DNA of 64,000 nt, from contig CM055110.1 in the NCBI GenBank assembly GCA_029204225.1, positions 15,162,609-15,226,608 on the forward strand, given 5' to 3'. This stretch comes from Diphasiastrum complanatum (lineage: Eukaryota > Streptophyta > Lycopodiopsida > Lycopodiales > Lycopodiaceae). Positions 22,853 to 33,350 of this stretch are shown piece after piece; position 1 is the first letter of the stretch; every line of letters starts with the position of its first letter. A model generated the notes under the pieces. It was given only the letters and a program-made list of their open reading frames with translations. It had not been told where the DNA came from and searched no databases. Both the position numbers and the translations under genes were made by a program.

Positions 22853-23160
22853 CAATTATGTAAAATCATTATTTCCATAGGCTACTTCCCTGTAAGGTAC
22901 TTCTTTCCTTGATACGTCTGGGCTCCATTGAAATGCCCCTCGGGCCTTGCATTCTAGCCCTCACATGTGTGGATCTAACAACTAATTTCTTTGAATGTGG
23001 ATCTTATGAATTTAGTTTTATGAACTAAATGTGGAGAATGCTTGTGCTAATGATTAAACTTGAATTTGATAACATGATTAACAACAACAAAACAAGCATT
23101 CAACATCCATAGAATGATCACATGCAAGGAAAAGAGGAGGGCTTTAGACAATGGAAGTCC
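22853..23160 (-). repeat. Microsatellite-ended dispersed repeat, copy 3
   Basis: Bases 22965-23160 match the foldback arms at 7568 and 8780. A further ~110 bp to the left (22853-22965) is shared only with copy 4 at 24354. The right end runs into a C-run and (TC)n. Confidence 0.9.
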
Positions 23161-23164
23161 CCCC

Positions 23165-23167
<3 letters not shown>

Positions 23168-23257
<90 letters not shown>
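23168..23257. repeat. (TC)n microsatellite, 45 units
   Basis: Uninterrupted 90-bp tract at the same end of the dispersed repeat as in copies 1 and 2. Confidence 0.99.
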
Positions 23258-23259
<2 letters not shown>

Positions 23260-23560
23260 AACATCAGTTGGGGATTCAAGACCTTGCTTGGCAGTTTTGT
23301 GACAAGTTGCCACAATATGGGGAGGCAGATTCATGATGGTTTAAAACTTAGTTTGAAGACTGTTTTTTGCATTGTTTTGTGGGGGTGGGGGGGTGATAGT
23401 TTCATGATAGTTCCTCACATACATATGCTCAAAACACCCAAACCACAAGCATAACAGTCATAATTTTTTTTTTTCAAAGTAACCACTAAAAACTAGTGAC
23501 CAGTCCCTACAACAAAACAAGTAAAAAAAAAATGAAAAACAAAAAAAGCTAGTAAGCATT
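23258..23560. other. No gene seen
   Basis: Includes a G-rich run near 23380-23395 and A-rich low-complexity DNA at 23521-23550. Confidence 0.5.
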
Positions 23561-23582
23561 TGGATCCCTGGCAATGGCGCCA
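23561..23582 (-). promoter_or_regulatory. Primer binding site, tRNA-Asp type
   Basis: The plus strand TGGATCCCTGGCAATGGCGCCA resembles the 3' end of plant tRNA-Asp; its complement, TGGCGCCATTGCC..., is the PBS form used by many plant gypsy elements. It lies two bases from a TGTTGTC sequence at 23585, the expected inner end of an LTR on the minus strand. Confidence 0.55.
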
Positions 23583-23584
23583 AT

Positions 23585-24353
23585 GTTGTCAAGAAGTAGA
23601 ATGGTTTCCACCTTCTCCTCCTAAAATGCTTGTAGCACGGGAAGTGGGCTCGAACCTAGGAGCCGTGAAGATGCGTGCAAAACAAAGAGTGTTAACATCT
23701 ACTTCTACTTGCAAACAAATAGCATTCCAACCAAAACATCACCAAAATAAACTAACCACTAACTCTATCTCTCTCACTTCTGTCTCACACACTTCACACA
23801 CTCAATTACACACCCTTGCACACACTCTTATTCTAACTCTAACACCCACTCTACTCCCATTAGCCACACTCTACAAGCTTAACTAGAAATAGAACCTTCA
23901 AAGAGAAAGCACTTATGCTAAAAATGGAGTTAAAATAGCAAGAACATAGAAATGAATACAACAAGCACAACGTCACACTAAAATTAGCACACCAATATTT
24001 AGCACAAGTGGACCCAAAATGGTAGCACTTAGCTCTCTTACATTAAGGATAGAAATTACATAAAAAAGACTTCTCTTAATAGAATCTTGTAAAGTGTCCT
24101 TTCCACACTTACTTATGGGACTAGGAATTTCAAGTCTCATTATAGAATGCAAGTTCTTTTTTAGAATGCATACTTTTTTCAAGTCTAAGTTCAAACCTTG
24201 AGACTTGCAAAAATTGGTTTCATGCCCCCTAGTGACTAATGGCACCACAAGTTGGACTTATGCATGCAGGGTGCCATACTTGGGGCCTAACGCAACTTAT
24301 CTAGTGACAGCTCTTCAAGATGGGCTTATATGCGCATGATGCCATGCTTGGGC
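23585..24353 (-). other. Probable LTR (minus strand) next to tRNA-Asp PBS
   Basis: Position and TG start fit the 5' LTR of the minus-strand gag element. The outer end cannot be fixed because no second copy was found and a dispersed repeat starts at 24354. Confidence 0.35.
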
Positions 24354-24655
24354 CACTAATTATGTTAAATCATTATTTCCATAGGCTACTTCCTTATAAG
24401 GTACTTCTTTCCTTGATACTTCCATAAATGCCCCTTAGGCCTTCCATTCCAGCCCCCACATGTGTGGATCTAACAACTAATTTCTTTGAATGTGGATCTT
24501 ATGGATTTAGTTTCATGAACTAAATGTGGAGATTGCTTGTGCTAATGATTGAACTTGAATTTGATAACATGATTAACAACAACAAAACAAACACTCAACA
24601 TCCATAGAATGATCACATGCAAGGAAAATAGGAGGGCCTTAGACAATGGAAGGCG
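24354..24655 (-). repeat. Microsatellite-ended dispersed repeat, copy 4
   Basis: Direct copy of 22853-23160, about 1.5 kb away. Here the terminal tract is (CA)n (24667-24690) instead of (TC)n. Confidence 0.9.
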
Positions 24656-24658
24656 CCC

Positions 24659-24666
<8 letters not shown>

Positions 24667-24689
<23 letters not shown>

Positions 24690-24690
24690 T
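24667..24690. repeat. (CA)n microsatellite
   Basis: About 12 CA units at the end of repeat copy 4. Confidence 0.95.
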
Positions 24691-25170
24691 TCGAAACTAG
24701 TTGAGCTATTTCATAGTTTGCTTGAATGTGCTTCTTTTCTTTGTGAATTAGACAATGTCATATTCGTTCAAGCAAATTGACATTGGTGAGGTATCCGAAT
24801 GTTTTAGTGAACAAGATATTTGTGGATCTTGTTAAATTTGTGCGTACATCAATTTTAACTATATATTTTGACAAGTGTATTTTGTCAATATCATTAACAT
24901 TCTTGTTAAAAAATTGTAGATAAAATTTAATCGTTGATCAACAAATATGTCTTCTGCTAAGGAAATGTCTCAAAACAAGTATATTTATTCAATGTACAGT
25001 AGATATTATGTACTTAACATTTGGATTTGCAGCATTGTGTGCTGAATATAACTTTTTTGTTTTTTTTCTACGATTGTTTAAAGCAGGACGCCTCCACAAG
25101 ATAGCAAAAAGTTAAAGAAGATGCAATATTATTACAAAATGAAATCATGAAAAAGAGCACAAATGCTTAA
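24691..25170. other. No feature seen
   Basis: AT-rich DNA without coding or repeat signals that I can support. Confidence 0.5.
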
Positions 25171-25174
25171 AATT

Positions 25175-25375
25175 TTTTGCATGGCACTGCCACGCATGGC
25201 AGTGCCACGTGAAATTAAAAATTTGTTGCTGGACCCCACCTCCAGCCTGGATTTCACCGGTAGGGTCCCGGAAAAGTTTTGGCGTGGATGTGCCACACGT
25301 GGCAGTGCCACGCAAAAGAAAAATGTCAAAATTTTGGCTAAGTATCGGGTTCGCGTGGCAGCGTCGCGTGGCAAA
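25175..25375. repeat. GC-rich hairpin cluster built on TGGCAGTGCCA
   Basis: TGGCACTGCCA, a 4-nt loop CGCA and TGGCAGTGCCA form a perfect 11-bp-arm hairpin near 25184-25209. A related block with CACGTGGCAGTGCCACG lies about 105 bp on (25290-25315), and GCGTGGCAGCGTCGCGTGGC near 25350. The block is much more GC-rich than its surroundings. Confidence 0.8.
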
Positions 25376-25406
25376 ACACAATATGTGTAGTTGTGGGGGC
25401 TAAATG

Positions 25407-25622
25407 GCAAGTTACCCTTGGATAAGGGGTACCCTTAGGATTAAGGATAGGTGCTTTTGGATAAGGACAGACAAGTGACTATACCTTGGTCGGAGGTATG
25501 AAATCAAGTTACCCTTGGATAAGGAGTACCTTTAGGATTAAGGGTATGTGCCTTTAGATTAAGGTACTGGTGTCCTTGGATAAGGGCACGTAGGTGTGTA
25601 TGCCTTGGTCGGAGGTATGGAA
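25407..25622. repeat. ~100-bp tandem duplication (AGTTACCCTTGGATAAGG)
   Basis: Two diverged copies, each starting AAGTTACCCTTGGATAAGG and ending CCTTGGTCGGAGGTATG, with inner short repeats of CCTTGGATAAGG. Confidence 0.85.
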
Positions 25623-26990
25623 CCTAGTGAGGTGTTAGAAAGTCATTACCATGGGTGTTTTGGCTATTTTTCTAAACCTTGGGCCTCAACCTTGAACCAT
25701 ATCACTTTATTGGCCTTGGACCAAAAGTATACAAGCACAACTTGGGCAATGAGACCTAGTAGGAGGGCGCACTTCCAAGGTGTCCATTGCGTTCCCAACT
25801 CCCACAAGAAAGGCATTCAAAGAGTCATAGGTTATGGAAGAAGTTTCTTGACCTTCCATAAGCCTATGAAGGTCCTTTAACTCCCCTAGGCCTCTCTCTT
25901 TCTCATTGGTTGTGCATGGAACTCCAAAGTGTATTGGAGGGTGCCATTTGCCATCTATATGAGGGGAGGAGGGTGTCTTAATACATGGATGAAATCTATA
26001 AATAGATCATCCAACCACAAATTATGGGTTGCTCCATCCATGAGACGTATTATTTGAGTCTCCCAGTTAGGCCGTCAATTTTTGGTTGTAATTGCTATTT
26101 GTATTGTGCTTTAGTGTAATATAACAGCAGCAGCTTTTCTATCTATGTATAACGTAGATGAATGCTTGTTGTGATTGAATGCACTTTATCGTTGTTTGAT
26201 CGTGCTTGTTTACTCACTCTGATCTGAACATGGACATCTATGACTCCTCAGTTTCTGATCAGACGATGGATGTCTTTGACACCTGAGGAACTTGTGATAT
26301 CATGTTGCTCTTCCATCTATTTCAGAGCTAAACTTCACATTGAACCATTTTTCAGTGATACCACACACAAATCATTTCTAATCTCTTTGGTGGACTGTAC
26401 TCTTGATTTCTATATGAGGGCAATTAGAACACTTAAAGCTATGATTATGTTTAGCGGAAGCTTTCTATTAGACTATTTTTGCATCTAGCAGCTAATTGTA
26501 ACAGGAGAGCTGTTCTGCAATATTTTTGCTTTCTTCTCGGTTCACGTTCTTCTATCTCTCTTGTCCCATCATGTGTCCCTAATCTTAATCACAAAGGTAG
26601 ATAACAAGTGGCCTCAAGTATTCACCACCCAACCGTAGCTAGCACATGCAATCCTGCAACTTGGCTAATCTAGCATCCCATTGCTAACCAATAACTAATC
26701 ATAAGCATACCGCCACAAACCATAGCATACTCAAGATCCAAACCCTACTTATGTCCCATGCCATAAGCAAGATCCAAATCCTAAGCATACTACACACAAG
26801 AAAACACTCTATATACTAGTAGCCACATAGAGCATAAACATAGCAAACAAAAGAGATCTTTCTCCCTCCCTGTACTTGGAAGTATATGGCTTTTGTGACA
26901 ACTAGACATAATATATACGGTCAACAAATCATGATCGTTGACGTGGATGAGGACGTCGCAAATTCTCTCACTTCGCAAATTTCGAGAAGT
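25623..26990. other. Unassigned, possibly LTR-like (TATA at 25996)
   Basis: CTATAAATA at 25996-26004 is followed by a transcribed-leader-like tract, but no LTR pair, PBS or coding region could be tied to it. No supported gene. Confidence 0.3.
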
Positions 26991-26995
26991 GGCTG

Positions 26996-27210
26996 AAAAC
27001 GTTCCTCGTTCAAAATAGATGACCTTCGGCATTTTTCTCTCTCTTCGAGATTTTGCGAAAAGCCGAAGATGCCCTAAACAAGTTTACGGTGCCCTTAAAA
27101 AGTTGGCGAAGGTGTCTTTAGCAGTTTAACCCTTGAAAATAGAGGACCTTCTGGAATTTTCTCTCTCTTCGTATTTTTCGAGAATATGCGAAAAAGCCGA
27201 AGGTGTTGAA
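26996..27210. repeat. ~135-bp imperfect tandem repeat with CCGAAG stem motifs
   Basis: Two copies share AAATAGA(T/G)GACCTTC, TTTCTCTCTCTTCG and GCGAAAA(A)GCCGAAG. Each contains complementary CTTCGGC and GCCGAAG, able to fold. Confidence 0.6.
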
Positions 27211-27429
27211 AATAGTTAAATTGTTGAACTGTGAACAAGTTGACTTCTTCAAAATAATTGAACGGAAGAAGTCGAAGACAAGTGTTGCAGTTTTCGAAAA
27301 AGTGCGAAAATGCGAACTGTGCGACACTTAGTGTATTTTTGCAGACTGTTGAAAAAGTAATGTAAATCTGCAGACTTGTTTCAAATGCAAGTTTTGTGGA
27401 AGTCCTTGAAGATGGCCAAGTCTTCAATG

Positions 27430-27753
27430 ACTTCAGGTTATTATACTTAACATCTGAAAATTGAAATTATGATGGGATTGGTTACCCTTTGCTAGAGATC
27501 AGCCGGAAGTCTGTTGTAGATGTCCTTCAAATAAATTGGTTGTCTAAGTTATGATTCCAAGGAGACAATTGTGGGCTTAATTTCCAACAACACAGGTGGA
27601 GGAGAGATCCATGGAGGCTTGAAGATCCTTACTTGTAGGTGGAGGCATTCAAGATTGGAGTTGGGGAGCATCTTGGAGCTTGCAGGTTACTTGGAGGACC
27701 TTTGGAGGTGCTACCTTTGGATTAGGAGGACTTCCTGAATTCATTTGTAAAAG
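27430..27753 (+). repeat. Probable 5' LTR end of a retroelement
   Basis: Inferred only because an iMet PBS follows at 27754. The usual CA end is not seen (the last bases are TTTGTAAAAG) and the left end is unknown. Confidence 0.4.
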
Positions 27754-27765
27754 TGGTATCAGAGC
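27754..27765 (+). promoter_or_regulatory. Primer binding site, initiator-Met tRNA
   Basis: Perfect TGGTATCAGAGC. The element it belongs to continues right, is broken by the minus-strand element at 28290-32850, and resumes at 32856. Confidence 0.8.
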
Positions 27766-28284
27766 TAGACAAAGGATGTAACCTTTCTAACCTTCTTCAA
27801 GTTCTATAAAGATCACAAACCAATTTTTTTTTTTGGGAAAGATTATTGGCTTTTCTAGTAATAGGAAGCTTGTAGTTGAAGTACCCAATGAATATAGTTC
27901 TCTTGATAAAGAATAGTGATGCTTATAGAATTGTTTAGGGGCTGATTTTTTATTATGTTAGAGAAGTTCTAAAGTGGGCTTTTGGTTTTAAATCTTTTTG
28001 AAAAAAGATTTGTGGAATGGTTAGAGGAAGTCTTCCTCTACATTCACAATTTTTTTTGTTTTGCAAAAAGATTGATTCTAGCTATGTGTTTTGATCAAAA
28101 CCAGTGTTTTTTTTTGCATAAATAAAGTGTTTAAACATTTGATTTTCATTTTGAAGTTCTGTTTTTCAGACTTGTAAATCTGAAAATCAGCTCTGAAAAG
28201 TGAAGTTTCCATAAAAGCTTCATTTAGACCTTTCTACCTACTAGTTTCATGAAAATGGCAATGTAGGAAGGAAAAGGTAGTGTA
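27766..28284 (+). other. Leader of the interrupted element
   Basis: No ORF. The segment at 28143-28275 recurs at 32876-33016 (shared TTTTCAGACTTGTAAATCTG, then CTGAAAAGTGAAGTTT), an old duplication within the leader. Confidence 0.5.
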
Positions 28285-28289
28285 ACTTT

Positions 28290-28990
28290 TGTGAAAGTAC
28301 TGTACGTTAGGACCATAAATGAATCTACAAAAGATCCACAAGAGTGATTGGATGCTTGCTTAACAATCTATCAAAAAACTAGACACAAAAAAGTTGATCT
28401 AGATTGGCAATATGACAAACAACAAGCATTAACAATCAGAAGCATTGATAAACATTGAAATACGAGCCCACACGTGTGTAATATAGGATGTAGTACGGAC
28501 TTCAACCTGAGAAACAAGTAGAAATTGATTTGGTTTCATTTGGATCACAAAAACTCAATGTACATAGTGAACTAGCTTGAGATTGCCAATGAGCTCCAAA
28601 AATTTTCTATCTTCTCACTATGGAGAGAGGGAATACATAGCAAATTCGACTTCCTTCTTGAAGTTAGGTGGATTTCCAGCATGTAATAAGGAAGTTAACT
28701 CACTCTCCTTGACCTAAAATGAAACCCTAGTCTATTTCCTAGAGTTATGCTTGGTAGGTAGCTAGTTGGTCAAATTTTCACCTTAAACTTAGGTGTAGGT
28801 CCTATAAAGTAGGGATGACCACCAAATAGACATGACCAACTCTCTTGACTTGACCTAACCTACATTAGGATGGGTTTCCCATGTGGCATCATGGCCTCAC
28901 ATGTGTGGGACCCACTTGTGTACACAATTTACACTATTCTACATGGTTTTTGATCAAGCTAGATTTGCCAATTTTTGGCAATTCTTCACA
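28290..28990 (-). repeat. 3' LTR of the 28-kb element
   Basis: On the plus strand, TGTGAAAGTACTG to CAATTCTTCACA. CACACGTGTG is at 28469-28478. CTCCTC on its internal side is the polypurine tract of the minus strand. Confidence 0.96.
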
Positions 28991-29242
28991 CTCCTCAAAT
29001 TTAGCTTGATCTACCTACAACTCTCTTGCTAGATGAATGAATGCTTTTAGAAGTGTCTAAAAAATCCAGCTACAAACAAGAAACTTTTGAGACTCCAATA
29101 GAGAATGATGTCCATGAAGGATCTTTCACCACCTCTTAGAGGATCCCTTACAAGATGTTCCATAAATGTGTCTATATACATGTAGCACACTTCAAAACTA
29201 AACATCATGCCAAGCCATAGATTCCAAGACATTTTGTGCACT

Positions 29243-30745
29243 TTAAGATATGTCAATTAAAATTTTAAGTGCATAAATAATGTTGCCAAAGACAACTTGC
29301 CTTGCTTGATCCATATGATTGAGCCTTGATGGCTCCATCTTGATACTCAAGGTTCTTCTTGGAGTCCTCGGGTCTTGAGCTTGATCCTCCACTTGACTTG
29401 ACTCCAAAACATCAATGAATTGAATAAGGTGTTGATCCAAAGGTGCTTCTTCAAGTTTACAAATCTTCCACTCTTGAAAGATCACATTTCCACCATTGAC
29501 AAATTCTTTGGTTGAAAACAAGTAGATTGTACAATCTCTACTTGAAGAGCAAAACACTACCATTATTCCTATCATTGAAATAGGATAATCTTTGGTCCTT
29601 ACATTGGAATGATCATGCACAAAGCATGTGGAAACAAAGATTTCCAAAGCAAATGATGTTTCATCTTTTATGACTCTATTCAAACTATTACAAAAATAGT
29701 TATCCAATGAAATTGCTTTATCAACAACAAATGTAGATTTCAAAGCATCCCATTTCATTGTCTTGTCATACAAAGTAATAAACACCATGGATCTTAAAGA
29801 TAAGAAACAAGTCACCTCATGTCTACTACTACTTTCCAAAAAGTATTCAAATATAGTAGACTCTCCAATGCTCACCACCCTTGCAAGATGCACACTTGAA
29901 TGGACAATTTGCATGCAATTTGATGACTCGGCCATTGTCATTGAGGACTCCCTTGGAACTCTCATGCTTTGAGGATGATCCTCAAGATCTTCCTCCTTTT
30001 GATGCTCCTCCTCAATGCAAGCAAGATCACACTTTGCCAAGATCTCCTCTTGAGTGATCTCCTCTTTTGCCAAGCTCATTTTTTCAAAAGCAACACTAGC
30101 TTCCAACTTAAACAATCTTCCATGTTTAAATCCCTTTGCAATGCAAATATCATTCTTCAAGATGAAGCAAACACTATGCTTAAAGTGGAAATCCAAACCA
30201 CTTTCTAAGAGTAGACCAACACTAAGCATATTCTTGGTGATTGATGGTACATAAAGGACATTTTCTAGATCCATGCATTTTGAGGAATCTAGACACAAAG
30301 AGATGGTGCCAACACCATCTACCCTACACTCTTCATCATTTGCAGTAAAGACAAACTTTTTAGCAGCATTGAAAGAGTGTAAGGTTGAGAAAAAGTCTTT
30401 TTCACAAGACATGTGGGAGCTAGCCCCACTGTCGATCCACCAATTGTCTCTTGAATTGCCATTGCTTGTTGCTGAGGATGTAGATGCCATCAATAATACA
30501 TCTACGTCATCCTCCTCCTCCTCCTTTGCAAGGTTTCCTTGTTTGTCCTCCTCCACTTGTGCTCTTAGCCTCTTGTAGCATTCAGATGCATAATGCCCCT
30601 TCCTTCCACAAAAGAAGCATTTGTGTTTTGACTTGTCCTTTGAGCTTGATGCATCATCCTCTTCTTTGGCCTCCTTTGGATGCTTCTTCTTTCCATTGGT
30701 CTTCTTTTTGCCCTTGAATGAGAAATTGGCTTTCTCATCACCATC
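29243..30745 (-). CDS. Zinc knuckle, protease and degenerate integrase (28-kb element)
   Basis: Same frame as gag after a single TAG at 30746-30748. In order: basic linker, intact CCHC knuckle CFFCGRKGHYASEC near 30590-30630, acidic EEEEDDVDVLL, protease DNWWIDSGASSHMS and VLYVPSITKNMLSVG. A region collinear with integrase follows, but without its key residues: SSVH stands where SDVH is usual and ESSSRHEV where the DDYSR block is usual. No HHCC zinc region or DNGGEY block is seen. PRTPRRT and EPSRLNH mark the usual post-integrase linker. Open for over 430 codons from the Met at 30556 despite loss of catalytic residues; it ends before RT. Confidence 0.88.
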   Translation of the reverse strand, partial: DGDEKANFSFKGKKKTNGKKKHPKEAKEEDDASSSKDKSKHKCFFCGRKGHYASECYKRLRAQVEEDKQGNLAKEEEEDDVDVLLMASTSSATSNGNSRDNWWIDSGASSHMSCEKDFFSTLHSFNAAKKFVFTANDEECRVDGVGTISLCLDSSKCMDLENVLYVPSITKNMLSVGLLLESGLDFHFKHSVCFILKNDICIAKGFKHGRLFKLEASVAFEKMSLAKEEITQEEILAKCDLACIEEEHQKEEDLEDHPQSMRVPRESSMTMAESSNCMQIVHSSVHLARVVSIGESTIFEYFLESSSRHEVTCFLSLRSMVFITLYDKTMKWDALKSTFVVDKAISLDNYFCNSLNRVIKDETSFALEIFVSTCFVHDHSNVRTKDYPISMIGIMVVFCSSSRDCTIYLFSTKEFVNGGNVIFQEWKICKLEEAPLDQHLIQFIDVLESSQVEDQAQDPRTPRRTLSIKMEPSRLNHMDQARQVVFGNIIYALKILIDIS

Positions 30746-31276
30746 CTACAACGACAAGGAACTCATCCTAGATTTTGCATGGAGCATCCTACACTCTTCA
30801 GCCACTAATACACTATGAAGTTTTTCTATAGTTGGCAAAGTGTCTTGGATGGCAAAACTTTGGACCAAATTTGCAAAGTCATCTCCCAGACCATTAAGGA
30901 CAATTTGTACAAGCTCTCCATCATGAATCTTCTCTCCAATGGAAGCCAACTCCCTATTTAGAGACTTGATTCTAAGTACATAATCCTGTGCACTCTCCTC
31001 ACTTCTCCTCATGCTTTGCAAAATTTGATTTCTAAGCATAAGAACTCTAGAAGTGTTGCTAGACTCATAGATTGATTTTAAAGACTCCCAAGCCTCTTTA
31101 GCATTAGTACAAGCTGATACTTCTTTCAACAAATCATTGCTCACATTCATCTTCACACAATGAAGTGCAAGCCTAGATCTCTTCTTGTATCTAGCTAACT
31201 CCTGTGCACCTAGAGGTTCATCTTCATCTTCAATCAAGAACTCATAAAGGTCTTGGAGCACCAAGAGTGACTCCAT
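30746..31276 (-). CDS. Copia gag (28-kb element)
   Basis: 176 codons of UBN2-type gag starting at MESLLVLQDLYEFLIE. Upstream codons of the usual start (a LWKVR-like block) are in disrupted sequence. Blocks include MNVSNDLLKEVSACTNAKEA, QILQSMRRSEESAQDYVLRI and LVQSFAIQDTLPTIEKL. It ends at TAG 30746-30748 and the same frame continues into the knuckle and protease. Capsid function is presumably retained, which is what such elements supply to themselves. Confidence 0.9.
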   Translation of the reverse strand: MESLLVLQDLYEFLIEDEDEPLGAQELARYKKRSRLALHCVKMNVSNDLLKEVSACTNAKEAWESLKSIYESSNTSRVLMLRNQILQSMRRSEESAQDYVLRIKSLNRELASIGEKIHDGELVQIVLNGLGDDFANLVQSFAIQDTLPTIEKLHSVLVAEECRMLHAKSRMSSLSL

Positions 31277-31367
31277 TCTAACCTTTCAAATAGCATATTC
31301 AATCTCTCACTAGCTTCTAGAAGGTATGCTCTAGCAGATCCCATCTTACTAGTGACTTCTACAAACA

Positions 31368-31713
31368 AGAAATAGATTTGATTGACTTTAAACTCACAAA
31401 AGTCTCACACTTGTAGTGTTTCACTCAAATTTGATTTCTAATCCAACAAATGGACTTATAATCACAGTTCTATCACTTCCTCACAAAGCTGGAATGAAGA
31501 TAAGATGAAGTGGAAACTACTTTCAAACAAATCTTGCCAAGAAATGGATTTGATTGTCTCTAGAAACTCACTAAGGTCTCTCTCTTGTAGTTTTTCACTC
31601 AAATTAGATTTCTAATCCAACAAATGGACTTATAATCTCAGTTCTAGCACTCCCTCACAAAGTTGGAATGAAGATAAGATGATGTGAAATCTACTTACAA
31701 TCAAATCTTGCCA
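31368..31713 (-). repeat. ~170-bp tandem duplication in leader of 28-kb element
   Basis: Two adjacent copies share TTCACTCAAAT, TCTAATCCAACAAATGGACT and TGGAATGAAGATAAGATGA. They lie between gag and PBS, where packaging signals would be. Confidence 0.85.
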
Positions 31714-32130
31714 ATTTTGGCTATTTTTGGACAAAAAAATGACTTAATCTTTTTCTTCCTTCTTGGTGTACTTTCAAGACCTGTTTTTAAACTTAATAGG
31801 ACTTGAACTCAGCCTAGATTAATTAGATTCCATGAAAGAAATTCAAATCTAATCAATGGCAAATGATCTTGGTAGATTATCCTAGGATCTCCACCAAAAA
31901 TTACACCAACAGCTCACAAATTGAATTCTTTTGGATCAAATGAATACCATGCATTAAATGCAGGTTCAGAGGTGCCCACACATGTGGACAGTACGGATTT
32001 GGACCCCTACCAAGTTTGGGATCAAATCTCCTCACCAAAATCAAGATTCTAGCTTGCCCTCTCAATACTAGCTTTTAGCACCAAAACTTGCGAAAAATGG
32101 ATTTGCATTAGATCAATGGCTTATGCTCTT

Positions 32131-32149
32131 GTACTTGGCTCTGATACCA
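32131..32149 (-). promoter_or_regulatory. Primer binding site of 28-kb element
   Basis: The minus strand reads TGGTATCAGAGCCAAGTAC and directly abuts the 5' LTR at 32150; initiator-Met type. Confidence 0.95.
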
Positions 32150-32850
32150 TGTGAAAGTACTATACTTTAGGACCATAAATGGATCTACAAAAGATCCACA
32201 AGAGTGATTGGATGCTTGCTGAACAATCTATCAAAAAACTAGACACAAAAAAGTTGATCTAGATTGGCAATTTGACAAACAACAAGCATTAACAATCAAA
32301 AGCATTGATAAACATTGAAATCAGAGCCCACACATGTGTAATACAGGCTGTAGTATGGACTTCAATCTGAGAAACAAGTAGAAATTGATTTGGTTTCATT
32401 TGGATCACAAAAACTCAATGTACATAGTGAACTAGCTTGAGATTGCCAATGAGCTCCAAAAATTTTCTATCTTCTCACTATGAAGAGAGGGAATACATAG
32501 CAAATTCGATTTCCTTCTTGAAGTTAGGTGGATTTCCAGCATGTAATAAGGAAGTTAACTCACTCTCCTTGACCTAAAATGAAACCCTAGTCTATTTCCT
32601 AGAGTTATGCTTGGTAGGTAGCTAGTTGGTCAAATTTTCACCTTAAACTTAGGTGTAGGTCCTATAAAGTAGGGATGACCACCAAATAGACATGACCAAC
32701 TCTCTTGACTTGACCTAACCTACATTAGGATGGGTTTCCCATGTGGCATCATGGCCTCACATGTGTGGGACCCACTTGTGTACACAATTTACACTATTCT
32801 ACATGGTTTTTGATCAAGCTAGATTTGCCAATTTTTGGCAATTCTTCACA
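32150..32850 (-). repeat. 5' LTR of the 28-kb element
   Basis: 701 bp. The palindrome is CACATGTGTG here, one base from the version in the other LTR. Confidence 0.96.
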
Positions 32851-32855
32851 ACTTT

Positions 32856-33350
32856 ATGCATGAAAAAGGTTTTGAAGTTCTATTTTTTTGTCAATTTGAA
32901 GTTCTGATTTTCAGACTTGTAAATCTGAAAAATAGATCTGAAAAGTGAAGTTTTCATAGAATTTCATTAGTTTTTCATTTCTAGTCACTAGTTTCATGGA
33001 TTTGAAGAACTAGGAAAGTGAGAAATGTAAAAATTTGTGTTGAATTTGAAATGACAACTGGAAATAGAATTGGAATGAGAACTTTATGTAAACATTAGCT
33101 TGAGATAGTTAATTGAAGTTTACATAAAGATTAGTTTTGATTTTTGCTTTGGATTGAGGCAAAAGCAGGAAAATCGCATGGTGTAGTTTTCTCTTAAGTT
33201 TGGATTTAACTTGCAAAAAGTAGGCTTGGATTGAGCTTACAAATATTGAATGAGTAGTATGGTGGCCTGACCTAGTTGCAAAAGGCAATCAACCTTGTAC
33301 ATGGGATGATTTTTGTATAGTTTTTAGGGAATACCTCCTACCACTATTAG
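32856..33350 (+). other. Resumed leader of the interrupted element
   Basis: Continues the element with the PBS at 27754; contains the second copy of the leader duplication (32876-33016). No gene. Confidence 0.5.

Larger units (their letters stand above)
28285..32855 (-). mobile_element. Complete non-autonomous copia element (gag-protease, no RT)
   Basis: LTRs 28290-28990 and 32150-32850, 701 bp each and differing at about 15 sites by eye (about 2%). The target duplication ACTTT is perfect (28285-28289 and 32851-32855). Internal part on the minus strand: PBS, leader with a tandem repeat, gag, protease and a degenerate integrase-like region; RT and RNase H are absent. Total 4561 bp. The LTRs are clearly related to the LTR at 60551-61236, whose element has an intact pol and is a natural candidate helper. 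It resembles TR-GAG-type non-autonomous elements, but with protease and a pseudo-integrase. Confidence 0.95.

Noticed and set aside
23561-23582. Fragment of a tRNA-Asp gene
   Set aside because: Only the 3' acceptor-end sequence is present and no cloverleaf can be formed; it fits a primer binding site on the other strand better.
22853-24655. Direct repeats 22853-23160 and 24354-24655 as an LTR pair of one element
   Set aside because: No PBS or PPT at their inner borders, no shared target duplication, and the same unit occurs alone and inverted at 7.6-9.0 kb.
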